Shown here one piece after another: positions 57,901-62,249 of a stretch of 64,000 nt of DNA. This DNA comes from Eutreptiella sp. 'Long Island Sound 2002'. Lineage: Eukaryota > Euglenozoa > Euglenophyceae > Eutreptiales > Eutreptiaceae. Location of the stretch: contig OZ038390.1 of assembly GCA_964036045.1 (NCBI GenBank), positions 40,184,525 to 40,248,524 on the forward strand. Direction: 5' to 3'. How positions within the stretch are numbered: position 1 is the stretch's first letter; each line of letters opens with the position of its first letter. The notes beneath the pieces are model-generated. The model was not told where the DNA came from and did no database searches. It was given only the letters and a program-made list of their open reading frames with translations. A program made the translations under genes and the position numbers.

Positions 57901-58491
57901 AAGAACGCACCCGCACCTATCCCTTGTGTACAAGTGGTGCTTGACTGCCATTTCAGGGAAGAAAAAAGTTGTCTTGTGCTGTGGTGCTGGCAGATGAAAC
58001 AAGCTTGCCTGCACTGGAACCCCTTTCCTTGAGGCTTCACAGCTGCTGTGCTTTCCGTGAGGTATTGCAAAAGAGTGGACTGCCCAGAGCAAACAATTGC
58101 TATTTTCAAGAAATCCAAGAATCCGCATCTTGGGGGAAGGGCACATGCTGTATGTGGAGGCTGTATGGTGGCCCGAAATCTGCCACAAAATCAATATCCC
58201 AACACAATACATTCTGAACTACGTCCTGATGTTCAAATACTTTGTAGATGGAACAGCGAGAGAGGTCCAATGCATACTTGGCACAGCAACTTGACTTGAC
58301 TGATCCACAACAAATTGGGCATGCAACTGCTGAGCGGACTCTGCCCTGAAAGCCTGAGAAATAGTTGCAAGCCCAAAAGCCACAGTGGTTCCCACAGCAG
58401 CTAATATTCCGAGCAGCTTCAACCCACAAACAGGAGGCTTGTGAGACAGCAGATGAATGTCCTCAGACATAGGAAAGTGGGGTTCTGCCAT
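15748..58491 (-). CDS. LCYB: Lycopene cyclase (beta type), whole spliced gene span
   Basis: Lycopene cyclase closes the ionone rings of lycopene in the plastid, a step toward beta-carotene. Joined exons (minus strand): 58301-58491 (tentative), 49864-49936, 46989-47165, 46214-46369, a segment ending 46044 (start uncertain), 42634-42766, 38873-39079, 33617-33788, 29705-29813, 24172-24382, 15748-15937. All joins from 42766 down are in phase with GT-AG introns. Motifs in order: GAGPAG (FAD/NAD-binding loop), WPNNYGVW, RVDR, APGYQIAYGIE, PTFLYVMP, FLEETSLVGRP, CVIPMGGPLP, HPATGYMV, and the C-terminal FFxSFF region. Total about 548-584 residues, usual for plant and algal enzymes. VIPMGGPLP and MDW favour beta over epsilon type. 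The part between RVDR and the 42.7-kb exon is unresolved. Introns reach about 8 kb. Confidence 0.85.
17100..18110. repeat. Diverged direct duplication, offset about 714 bp
   Basis: CTCCGCCCGCGTCG, AATGAGTGCCCAGCACCGGT, GCGGGAGCCG/GTGGGAGCCG and CGGGGACACCGGCA-type phrases recur in the same order at about 17143-17350 and 17857-18090. The GC-rich frames across it look like non-coding sequence. Confidence 0.6.
19390..20300. repeat. Pair of direct repeats (19392 and 20228)
   Basis: Both copies read AAAGATCCACA then a GGGCCTCCG core and GGCAGAGGCACT, over about 70 bp with scattered differences. Confidence 0.65.
20300..20530. repeat. AT-rich CGTGTAATTTTTTTTGCGGTAA element, copy 1
   Basis: Starts ATGTGAAAAATGTAACTC and ends with a GC-balanced part (CAACCTTTGCAATACGTG, CACCCCATAGCGACC, GATGGGACGCCGAGTCCA) that recurs at 50895-51195 in the same order, so this is a dispersed element and not just simple sequence. 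Confidence 0.7.
20741..21563. repeat. Minisatellite of 10-bp unit GTCCCCATAG, about 80 copies
   Basis: Tandem array with common variants GCCCCCATAG, GTCCCCAAAG and GTGCCAATAG. On the minus strand the unit has no stop in any frame and gives the same periodic peptide (LWGPMGTYGD) in all three, which explains the long overlapping frames seen here. It lies inside an intron of the lycopene cyclase gene. Confidence 0.95.
22436..22760. repeat. Foldback element built of GCGGTAAA / T-run / CGTGTAA modules
   Basis: Five direct modules of the form GCGGTAAAxGCGTGTAAC then A-run, ATCGTC, ACGTCGTGTAA and a T-run are followed, after GTGACGGGCTTACACG, by the inverted module (ATTACACGAC, GACGATTTTTTTGTTACACG, CATTTACCGC). 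The single strand can fold into a long hairpin. Related copies at 20.3, 50.9 and 54.1 kb. Confidence 0.75.
24172..24382 (-). CDS. LCYB: Lycopene cyclase exon (HPATG|YMV to AFF)
   Basis: Acceptor CTCCTTTCTTCGGCAG, donor CAA|GTGTGC; 211 bases, completing a Gly codon from the previous exon. Encodes YMVNRAIGNAESLAAAIQAS then WNAVWPQEALRIRDFQVFG and MEVLLNMNLDQSRAFF. The family pattern is GYMVxR...W..LWP.E..R.R.F..FGM..LL.L......FF. Confidence 0.9.
25320..27320. repeat. Satellite array of about 190-bp monomers
   Basis: Monomers carry CATGGGCCTAGCAGCCACTA, CCCATxTTGTCACCAAAxGATC and CAATTTTGGGGCTTTC. Copies start near 25381, 26117, 26267, 26457, 26648, 27008 and 27206, at mostly 150-200 bp spacing (one gap is about double). 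Further monomers sit at about 13190, 22340 and 27960. The TIR elements interrupt it. Confidence 0.8.
25516..26060. mobile_element. TIR element copy 2 (MITE-like)
   Basis: Left end CACCTCGAAGAGAGACC, right end CAACCTCTCTTCGAGGTG. Inside, after CAGTCAGCCAATCAGT, a tRNA-like module occurs at about 25672-25735 (A-box-like TGGTCGAGTGG, B-box-like GGTTCGAATTTT). The 3' part (GATTTTACAAGGGGTTGGAC, CCTTGGGGTATGCT) matches copies 1 and 3. Length 545 bp; no transposase. Confidence 0.8.
27341..27932. mobile_element. TIR element copy 3 (MITE-like), best preserved
   Basis: Perfect 18-bp terminal inverted repeats: CACCTCGAAGAGAGGTTG at 27341-27358 and its complement at 27915-27932. Inside are two tRNA-like modules in opposite orientation: plus strand about 27470-27536 (GCAGTGGCCGAATGG, then CAGTTCGAACCCC) and minus strand about 27580-27650 (CCGGTCGAATGG, then CCGTTCGAATCCTGG). 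It sits inside the satellite array, whose monomer sequence resumes directly after the right end. Confidence 0.85.
28895..29540 (-). repeat. Dispersed coding-like repeat, copy 1 (broken)
   Basis: Minus strand opens with an ATG context reading MSAYKFTPRAVASPDAPQ, then a stop, and later SGWVPVKACRLQDWENLKK and an acidic tail. The same order, with MSANKFSPRAVASPDAPEK and GWVPVQKVKKYSSWEK, is found at 59004-59285, so this is a broken copy of a small gene or transposon ORF. The flanking CCCTTTTCAAGGGCTTTCC block is shared too. Confidence 0.6.
29705..29813 (-). CDS. LCYB: Lycopene cyclase exon (CVIPMGGPLP ... HPATG)
   Basis: Acceptor TTTTGGACCTCAG, donor ACAG|GTAGCC; 109 bases in phase 0 ending one base into a Gly codon. 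Encodes IHEVERCVIPMGGPLPILGE and RTVAYGASNNLVHPATG, the most diagnostic cyclase block. Confidence 0.92.
29814..33616 (-). other. Lycopene cyclase intron, about 3.8 kb
   Basis: Donor AAG|GTGTGA, acceptor GGACCTCAG. Contains CCCAACA short tandem repeats (30643-30675), a CTAC tetranucleotide run (31476-31496) and G/C tracts. No gene recognised inside. Confidence 0.65.
33617..33788 (-). CDS. LCYB: Lycopene cyclase exon (PTFLYVMP ... FLEETS)
   Basis: Acceptor TCTGCCGTCAG, donor AAG|GTGTGA; 172 bases. Encodes VPTFLYVMPTDETHIFLEET then SLVGRPSVTIGECERRLEVR and ends GIKIKK. First base completes an Ile codon from the 38873 exon. The FLEETSLVGRP motif is conserved in all plant-type cyclases. Confidence 0.92.
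34180..34440. repeat. G-rich cassette and GGGGTCxxGCCGGGGGTCGG tandem repeats
   Basis: Begins GGGGGCAACTACAACCGGTC and GATGCGACACCCCCCC, an inverted relative of the 36969 cassette, then about 9 units of roughly 20-30 bp rich in G with GTCAAGCCGGGGGTC. Strong candidate for G-quadruplex formation. Confidence 0.75.
34430..34452 (+). repeat. Interstitial TTAGGG repeats, left of the tandem duplication
   Basis: GGTTGGGGTTAGGGTTAGGG directly abuts the first unit of the 1.15-kb duplication. Confidence 0.8.
34445..36746. repeat. Tandem duplication of a 1.15-kb element with inverted ends
   Basis: Unit 1 34445-35595, unit 2 35596-36746, near-identical. Each starts TTAGGGTCACCGAGCTGGTGG and ends CCACCAGCTCGGTCCCAATA then TTCAGTCTTGA, so the ends are inverted copies (CACCGAGCTGGTGG against CCACCAGCTCGGT). 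Inside are CAAG/CAGCA short repeats, a coding-free middle and repeated AAAAATGGGTC. Units differ in the number of CAAG repeats and AAAATGGGTC copies. Diverged fragments lie at about 39870-41230, 42340-42550 and, inverted, 43590-43790. Confidence 0.85.
36741..36830 (+). repeat. Degenerate TTAGGG/CCCTAA array, right of the tandem duplication
   Basis: GATTAGGGTTAGCCCTAGGG and on mixes TTAGGG with the opposite-sense AGCCCTA units, then degenerates to TAGGGTTAGAGG. Confidence 0.8.
36969..37092. repeat. G-rich cassette
   Basis: GGTGGCCGACCCGGCACCAC, TATCTTTCAAAACCC, G tract, GGTGTCGCATACAAGG and ACCGGGCCCGGCCGCC match the 52616-52735 copy almost base for base. Confidence 0.8.
38873..39079 (-). CDS. 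LCYB: Lycopene cyclase exon (GYQIAYGIE ... MDW)
   Basis: Acceptor CTCCATGTGTGCTGCAG, donor AT|GTATGG; 207 bases. Encodes KGEYMTENWKELVDEKKGSN, GWKYAQGGAPGYQIAYGIEA and GYPVDEMVLMDWSGEHLEGD. Phase (one base in, two bases out) matches both neighbours. A nearer CAG and a later GTAGCA donor exist but break the phase. Confidence 0.9.
39390..39576 (-). repeat. Coding-like repeat fragment shared with 58.9 kb
   Basis: After an acceptor (ACCCGCAG) the minus strand is open for 61 codons to TAG, including TAEHCCICIPGRACVERFVD. A nearly identical 66-bp stretch lies at 58885-58951. It may be the last exon of the same family as the repeats at 28.9 and 59.0 kb. Confidence 0.5.
41800..42310. repeat. Direct repeats of about 150-190 bp
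   Basis: The phrases AGAGCATGGCAGTCTCCCAC, TCAGACTC, TCCTCACTGCGT, TCATTTGTGGGATCATTGTA and TCTCGGGTACCATATG recur two or three times in order. Confidence 0.75.
42634..42766 (-). CDS. LCYB: Lycopene cyclase exon (SMVCLSGD ... GHYSKLV)
   Basis: Acceptor GCTGTTTGTCATCAG, donor AA|GTGTGTGC; 133 bases. Encodes NNNSMVCLSGDIKVAVKVPV and VAAGHYSKLVKYHSPGAK. It aligns with the family segment VxCxDGxxIxAxxVxxATGxxSxLV; here the usual ATG triplet is AAG (Ala-Ala-Gly). Confidence 0.85.
42767..46043 (-). other. Lycopene cyclase intron (boundary toward 46 kb uncertain)
   Basis: Acceptor GTCATCAG; donor probably T|GTAAAG at 46043. Contains an inverted fragment of the 1.15-kb element at 43590-43790 and three G tracts. 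A short exon for the residues normally following RVDR could hide here. Confidence 0.5.
46044..46179 (-). CDS. LCYB: Lycopene cyclase, uncertain exon after RVDR
   Basis: From 46179 the frame is open (CVQMFRAVLYGSTASPG and on to CRFIVIAVV), ending T|GTAAAG in the phase that the 42766 exon needs. The start may be 46179, after a 34-bp intron (46180-46213, GTATTG to CTTTCCGCAG), or 46071, after CTACTGCAG. The longer form is about 20 residues longer than plant enzymes here and the shorter one about 16 too short, so neither is satisfying. Confidence 0.4.
46214..46369 (-). CDS. LCYB: Lycopene cyclase exon (WPNNYGVW ... RVDR)
   Basis: Acceptor TTTGCTGCATAG, donor TTG|GTATTG; 52 codons in phase 0. Encodes DWPNNYGVWTDEWEQLGFPE and ends LPRGYARVDRL. 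WPNNYGVW and Y-A-R-V-D-R are hallmarks of plant-type cyclases, next to the redox cofactor. Confidence 0.92.
46370..46988 (-). other. Lycopene cyclase intron, 619 bp, with TG microsatellites
   Basis: Donor AAG|GTGTGT, acceptor GCTGCATAG. Contains (TG)n at 46485-46511 and the long alternating purine-pyrimidine tract at 46793-46873. Confidence 0.85.
46793..46873. repeat. (TG)n with CG-rich palindromic end
   Basis: About 27 TG units pass straight into GCGCGCGTGTACACACGCGC, keeping strict purine-pyrimidine alternation for about 80 bases, the classical pattern for Z-DNA. Confidence 0.9.
46989..47165 (-). CDS. LCYB: Lycopene cyclase exon with dinucleotide-binding loop
   Basis: Acceptor TTATTCAACATTGCAG, donor AAG|GTGTGT; 59 codons, phase 0 at both ends. 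Encodes YAVAVIGAGPAGISVAWNLA and KKGVSVVVIDPALEK: a beta strand, the GxGxxG-type loop, a helix and a second strand ending in Asp, the FAD/NAD(P)-binding Rossmann unit at the start of the mature enzyme. Confidence 0.92.
47166..49863 (-). other. Lycopene cyclase intron, about 2.7 kb
   Basis: Donor CAG|GTGTGTGC, acceptor ACATTGCAG. Contains a G tract near 47850 and 48485 and a (GA)n run at 48851-48898. The long plus-strand frame over the GA run is an artefact. Confidence 0.6.
48851..48898. repeat. (GA)n microsatellite
   Basis: About 23 GA units. Confidence 0.95.
49864..49936 (-). CDS. LCYB: Lycopene cyclase leader exon with transmembrane-like segment
   Basis: Acceptor CTTCTTCTTCGTTCAG, donor CAG|GTGTGTGC; 73 bases giving SYTAWGLMLFAIAAGFVVWS then GFQ, a membrane-spanning stretch. 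It ends in phase 0, matching the start of the exon at 47165. In plastid-targeted proteins of algae with complex plastids a hydrophobic leader segment of this kind is common. The plus strand is also open over part of it, but lacks matching neighbours. Confidence 0.6.
50895..51195. repeat. AT-rich CGTGTAATTTTTTTTGCGGTAA element, copy 2
   Basis: Same order of blocks as at 20300-20530: ATGTGAAAAATGTAACTC, T-run modules, then TGCAACTTTTGCGATACA and CCTTAACGATGGGACACCGA. Confidence 0.7.
51717..52850. repeat. 84-85-bp satellite, about 12 copies, interrupted by a G-rich cassette
   Basis: Unit: GGACAAAATCAGAAGTGGCC, CACAAGTGGGTGAATTGGCT, ACTTAACCCCTGCCGTATGG, GGGTCCCCAACGCTTCCGAG plus a few bases. 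Spacing of CAGAAG is 84 or 85 bp. Two more units lie at 53938-54095. The overlapping frames across it are periodic artefacts. Confidence 0.92.
52616..52735. repeat. G-rich cassette inserted in the 84-bp satellite
   Basis: The satellite phrase GGGGGGTCCCCAA is cut and, after the cassette, resumes at GTGGATTGGCTACTTAACC; part of one unit is missing. The cassette matches 36969-37092. Confidence 0.85.
53190..53600. repeat. Tandem pair of about 206-bp repeats
   Basis: Both copies contain GGGGGGTAACTTGGTCCCAC, GCGCTTTTTTTTTCATGTGC, GTGCACTTTCTGAATATCCA and GGGGTCACCCAGAAAAATG in order. Confidence 0.85.
54115..54360. repeat. Foldback element of T-run/GCGGTAAA modules, copy 3
   Basis: Direct modules (AAATCGTGTAATTTTTTTTT, GCGGTAAATGCG) are followed by inverted ones (AAAAATTACACAATGTGACG, TTTTTTTTGTTA, GCATTTACTGC), like 22436-22760. 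Confidence 0.65.
55045..55380. repeat. Two direct repeats of about 55 bp
   Basis: AAAACGGCGGTTCAACGCCC then ACCCCGTGCTTARACAAGGC and CGTGCATG occurs near 55058 and again near 55327. Confidence 0.85.
58301..58491 (-). CDS. LCYB: Possible first coding exon of lycopene cyclase (signal-like leader)
   Basis: An acceptor (TTTTTCCATGCTACAG) is followed four bases later by ATG at 58491. The 63 codons include a hydrophobic core LKLLGILAAVGTTVAFGLAT and end GAT CA|GTCAAG. That two-base overhang fits the exon at 49936. The GTCAAG donor is weak; CAA|GTTGCT a few bases on would be out of phase. The assignment rests on phase, order and a leader-like sequence only. Confidence 0.4.
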
Positions 58492-59003
58492 CAGTCTGTA
58501 GCATGGAAAAAGAGCAGAAGCAGAATAGCTGGGTCCAACAGATTCCGCGGCTGAGGACTTAGAAAACCACAAGTTCAAACCATACCCAGAACAATTATTA
58601 GAGCATGGCTGACATTTCATCCCCTCATTGCATAATTCCAACTGAACTGCAGGCCTCGTTTCATGGGGCGCAGGGAGGGGGGGGTTTGGCACAAGGTCTT
58701 GGTGGTTGGCTCTGTTAGCCTGTGACGGTGCCTATTGGCGTCTCACCCTTGAACCTTCTGCTATGACAAGCAGGCATCCGCACTACTGGGGGCATCCACA
58801 CTGCCGCGGGCATCCACCTGCCTGGGTGGGAATCCAGAATGCAACGTCTGCCCATGGCGTCCTACCCTGCCAGCCGCATGCAGGTCAACAAAGCGCTCCA
58901 CACATGCACATCCTGGTATGCATATGCAGCAATGTTCGGCAGTCCGCAGAATCACACTGAGTTCATTGAGAGCATCGGTGCAGGTACAATCTGTCAAACT
59001 TTA

Positions 59004-59285
59004 CTATGCCACTTTCTCCCATGAGCTGTATTTCTTCACTTTTTGCACAGGCACCCACCCTGTATTGAGAGGCATGCAAAAGAAGCGGCCTCTGAGGTGT
59101 TCCTTGTGGGTGCATGTAGGTTGCTGCAAACCGGCTGTGCGAGGCCTTCTTGCTGGGCTGGCAAAGGTGCGGCGGCAAACTTGCACCCACTTTGCACCCC
59201 CAGAGCATGCTCTTTTGCGGACCAAAGGTTTCTCGGGTGCATCTGGGGAGGCAACAGCCCGTGGACTGAATTTGTTTGCAGACAT
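59004..59285 (-). CDS. Small hypothetical protein of a dispersed family, copy at 59 kb
   Basis: After a CAACAG acceptor, GCCACCATG opens a frame of 93 residues starting MSANKFSPRAVASPDAPEK, with a basic Arg-rich middle and MPLNTGWVPVQKVKKYSSWE near its end. The copy at 28.9-29.5 kb has the same start and end but is broken by stops. Conserved frame between copies suggests past protein coding; a CAAAAA|GTGAAG donor near the end could lead to a further exon. Function unknown. Confidence 0.4.
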   Translation of the reverse strand: MSANKFSPRAVASPDAPEKPLVRKRACSGGAKWVQVCRRTFASPARRPRTAGLQQPTCTHKEHLRGRFFCMPLNTGWVPVQKVKKYSSWEKVA

Positions 59286-59673
59286 GGTGGCTGCCTGTTG
59301 ACAAAAAGAGGCAGGAAACAACACGGGCACCGTCCAAAACGGACAAAAATCTAAAACACATTGTCAGCACAGCATGCAGACCCAGGGTGTTCTAAATAGC
59401 CCTTTTCAAGGGCTTTCCCAATATACCCCTCCCTACCCACGGGACACTCAGCGGACTCAAATGAGGCAACAATGGCAACGACCCTTGAAAACCCACCGCG
59501 TTGGCACAAATGTTACCGAGGTCAAGAGATATGCTGGGCCTTCCCCGACCTGGGTATCGCCTTTTGCGGGGGGGGGGGGGGGTCCTCAAACCTTGGCTGC
59601 CTATGGGGGAATGTTTGCACGGCGCGCGCCCGGCGCGCTACTTTTCTACTAACTATCCCAACTTCAGCCCCAG

Positions 59674-60061
59674 TTTGCACAAGCAGAGCACAAGAAAACT
59701 GCACAGGACTTGGGATGGCAGTACTGATGTATCACCAAGGCCGGGTGTACCGGCGGTTGTATGGACGGGTGCATCGCGGACCACTCCGCTGGATGCGGGA
59801 CCCCACTCTGATACTGACCCTGACCCTATACCCTGGCCCACACGCTGCAGCACGGTTAGATCCCCCACTCAACCCGAGGGGATCAGTTTCAAAAAGTAAA
59901 GGAAAGGGCAGGTGCTCTCAGGGGGTCAGCCGGTCAGTGGGTGGGTGGGCGGGCAAAGACAGGAAAACTGCCTAAACATTGGAGACGCAAACAAAAGTTG
60001 AGACGAGGCACAACTAGTGTTTGCACAAGCAGAGCACAAGAAAACTGCACAGGACTTGGGT
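59674..60061. repeat. 43-bp direct repeat pair
   Basis: GTTTGCACAAGCAGAGCACA then AGAAAACTGCACAGGACTTG occurs at about 59675 and 60019, 343 bp apart, just beyond the 3' side of the retroelement ORFs. It may mark the element's 3' structure or a separate duplication. Confidence 0.85.
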
Positions 60062-60243
60062 ATTCATTCTCCGCTGAACACAGCTCACGCGCCACAGAGC
60101 CCATCTCCGAGCCTCAGCCCCAGAGGAATGCGAACTGAGGTAGATACAAAACAGACAAAACAAATAAAAGCACCCAGCGGCCATGCCGTCAGGGACGCCC
60201 ACTGCAGTGGGCAGGCACAGACGACCACGACAGTCGCCGAGTC

Positions 60244-60753
60244 TCACGGATTGAAGAGGCGGGCAAATCGCACCACCAGGCCGTACCCACCTTGAATCCA
60301 TATATAGGGCACAGCAACCCTGTGTCCCTTGTTCCAGTCCGTCAGGGAGACCACAGCGACTCCCTCCGGCAGCCTCACCTCCCAGACCTCGCAGCATGCA
60401 TGCTTCCCTGGGGGCTTAACGCTGCGGCCGTCGGGGGTCATGCGGCGGTGCGGCGTGCCTCCCAGGCGTGCGGCCACGTCCCGGACCGCTCGCTCCAAAA
60501 ACCCATCCCTGTCGGCAGGGAGGGGGAACTGGGGGCACAGGCGCACCCCGTTGCCGAGCAGCACCCGGCGGATGGGCAGGTGTGCCACCCTGCCGCGAAG
60601 GCGGCCGCGGAGCTCGGTGGTCCACTTCGCCGCCCGGCGCTGCTTGGCCTCCGCGGATCGCCGGTGACGCTGTCCGCCATGGCGACCCTTTCGGTGGGCT
60701 CCACGGGAACCCCGTCGCTTGCGGGCCCCACGCGAGCCCCAACGCTTGGTCAT
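60244..60753 (-). CDS. Third ORF of the GC-rich retroelement, unknown function
   Basis: ATG frame of 169 residues starting 80 bp after the RNase H ORF stops, same strand and same GC-rich composition. The first 50 residues are strongly basic (KRWGSRGARKRRGSRGAHRK). The rest has a conserved-looking end WNKGHRVAVPYIWIQGGYG. No integrase, tyrosine recombinase or methyltransferase motif seen. The basic end suggests nucleic-acid binding or nuclear import, by inference. Confidence 0.5.
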   Translation of the reverse strand: MTKRWGSRGARKRRGSRGAHRKGRHGGQRHRRSAEAKQRRAAKWTTELRGRLRGRVAHLPIRRVLLGNGVRLCPQFPLPADRDGFLERAVRDVAARLGGTPHRRMTPDGRSVKPPGKHACCEVWEVRLPEGVAVVSLTDWNKGHRVAVPYIWIQGGYGLVVRFARLFNP

Positions 60754-60833
60754 AAGTGCGGAAAAAAGGTGCTACATGGAGGGCGCACGCACTGCCGCCG
60801 CTGGACTGCTTGGGGGTGAAGGGGGAGGGGGGG

Positions 60834-62240
60834 TTAGCATCCCCGGAGACATACCATCCCCCTCACCCGAGCCTCGCCCAAATTATCCAGCAATGCATCC
60901 CACGTGCGCCAGGCCTCGACCTCCGCCCTCGCCTGGGAGCCTCCAAACATTGACGTCACCCTCGACATAGGGTCCCCCGGGTGCAGCGCCGAGGGTACCC
61001 ACACCAGGCGGACCACGATCCCCGAGACCCACAGGATCCTAGCCAACGACCGAAGGACCGCCTGGTGGTGGGTCAGGTGGCTAGTCGCGCGCAGTCGGAG
61101 AACCTGAGCAATGGCGGCTTCACTGTCGCTACACACCGTAACAGACTTGTGCCCTGTCCTGACAGCAAACCTGACAGCCCACGCCAAGCCCCTCAGCTCC
61201 GTGGTTTGCTGGCTGGCAAAGCGGGCTGGAGGTGTCACATGCATACGCACACCCACTCCCGGTACAAGCGCTCCCACCCTCCAGCACCCTGCATCACGCG
61301 CTCCATCGACACAGATGATGACACCCCCGTACCACAGAGAGGAGTTTGTAAGCCTGTCCTCACTCCCAAACTGGAGGGTCTGCAACTGTCGCCAGGCCAC
61401 CCCGCCCGGCGCCTGCCAGGGCTCAGCCGCCACCGCCATCAATGTTGCGAGGCTGCCCAGCATTTTCAGGGGGAAGCCCTGGGCCGGCTGTTTGACCCCT
61501 CCCACCGTTCTACCCCAGCGCAGCCAGCAGTAGGCGCCCGCCGCGAAGGGACAACCGAATCCCCGCGGACGCACGTGCCAATTCAGCAAACCCAGGAAGC
61601 TTTGGAGGTGCCTGTCATTGCCTGTCCCAACCGCCAGGCTTAGCCAGCCTGCCCACAACTGGAGTAGCGCCTGTTCGTGGCTCTTGATCTGCCTGGCCTG
61701 CAAGTCAAGCTCCTTTCCCAGGAAAGATGCCACAGGCACCGGGTCCAGGACACTCTTAGGACTTATGAGGAACCCAGCCTCGATCAGGGCGCGCACAGCC
61801 GATCGCCCCGCTTCCCTGAGCACCTCCCTATTAGTGAAGACGAGCAAGAAGTCATCGAGATAGTGCACAAGGAGTATCTCGGGGGGCAGCACCCCCCTGA
61901 GAATGCGGGCCAAACTCGTTTGGCACAGATACGGGCTGTATTTCCAGCCAAAGGGCAGGCGTGACAGCGCCACAGGCGGGGCCCCAGGGGCGGGCCGGAA
62001 GCGAAAAACCTGGCGCGCCCCTTGGGGCAAGCAAAAGCTCCAAAATGCATTTTTGAGGTCAATGTGGACCCCATAGAGGCCCACATCAGGCGGGAATGCC
62101 GACAATGACCTGGCCAAGTCCTCCCAGGAATCCAATCTAAAAGTGGGGGGTTTGGCCCCGTCACTCTTGTTGATCTTGACGCAACTCAAGATCAAGGATA
62201 CCTTCTCGGAGGATTTGGGGATGACGAAGGGGTAACACGT
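60834..62240 (-). CDS. Reverse transcriptase-RNase H of a retroelement
   Basis: The open frame begins before its first Met-like codon: upstream it reads CYPFVIPKSSEKVSL, the RT fingers motif, right after a G/C homopolymer. Then motif A (GVHIDLKNAFW), motif B (LPFGWKYSPYLCQ), motif C (YLDD) and FLG as in motif E. The C-terminal third is RNase H with the four acidic residues in VDGA, TTELRGLAWA, CSDSEA and HPGDPMSR. No protease or integrase follows. RT plus RNase H without integrase resembles the DIRS-like group or another YR-type element, but the recombinase is not seen, so the class is open. No ATG starts this frame; it is probably fused to the upstream frame. Confidence 0.85.
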   Translation of the reverse strand, partial: TCYPFVIPKSSEKVSLILSCVKINKSDGAKPPTFRLDSWEDLARSLSAFPPDVGLYGVHIDLKNAFWSFCLPQGARQVFRFRPAPGAPPVALSRLPFGWKYSPYLCQTSLARILRGVLPPEILLVHYLDDFLLVFTNREVLREAGRSAVRALIEAGFLISPKSVLDPVPVASFLGKELDLQARQIKSHEQALLQLWAGWLSLAVGTGNDRHLQSFLGLLNWHVRPRGFGCPFAAGAYCWLRWGRTVGGVKQPAQGFPLKMLGSLATLMAVAAEPWQAPGGVAWRQLQTLQFGSEDRLTNSSLWYGGVIICVDGARDAGCWRVGALVPGVGVRMHVTPPARFASQQTTELRGLAWAVRFAVRTGHKSVTVCSDSEAAIAQVLRLRATSHLTHHQAVLRSLARILWVSGIVVRLVWVPSALHPGDPMSRVTSMFGGSQARAEVEAWRTWDALLDNLGEARVRGMVCLRGC

Positions 62241-62249
62241 GGGGGGAGG

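Larger units (their letters stand above)
49937..58300 (-). other. Proposed first intron of lycopene cyclase, about 8.4 kb
   Basis: Only valid if the exon at 58301 belongs to the gene. Holds AT-rich foldback copies (50895-51195, 54115-54360), the 84-bp satellite and short duplications. Protein-like pieces with splice edges occur on the plus strand at about 50355-50470 (TVIIANQPPKGGFVGDGHAS) and 55528-55610, and on the minus strand at about 55480-55580, none recognised. Confidence 0.4.
58492..60243. other. Spacer between lycopene cyclase and the GC-rich retroelement
   Basis: Contains the coding-like repeats at 58885-58951 and 59004-59285, a G tract at 59569-59582 and a 43-bp direct repeat. No other gene recognised. 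Confidence 0.4.
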
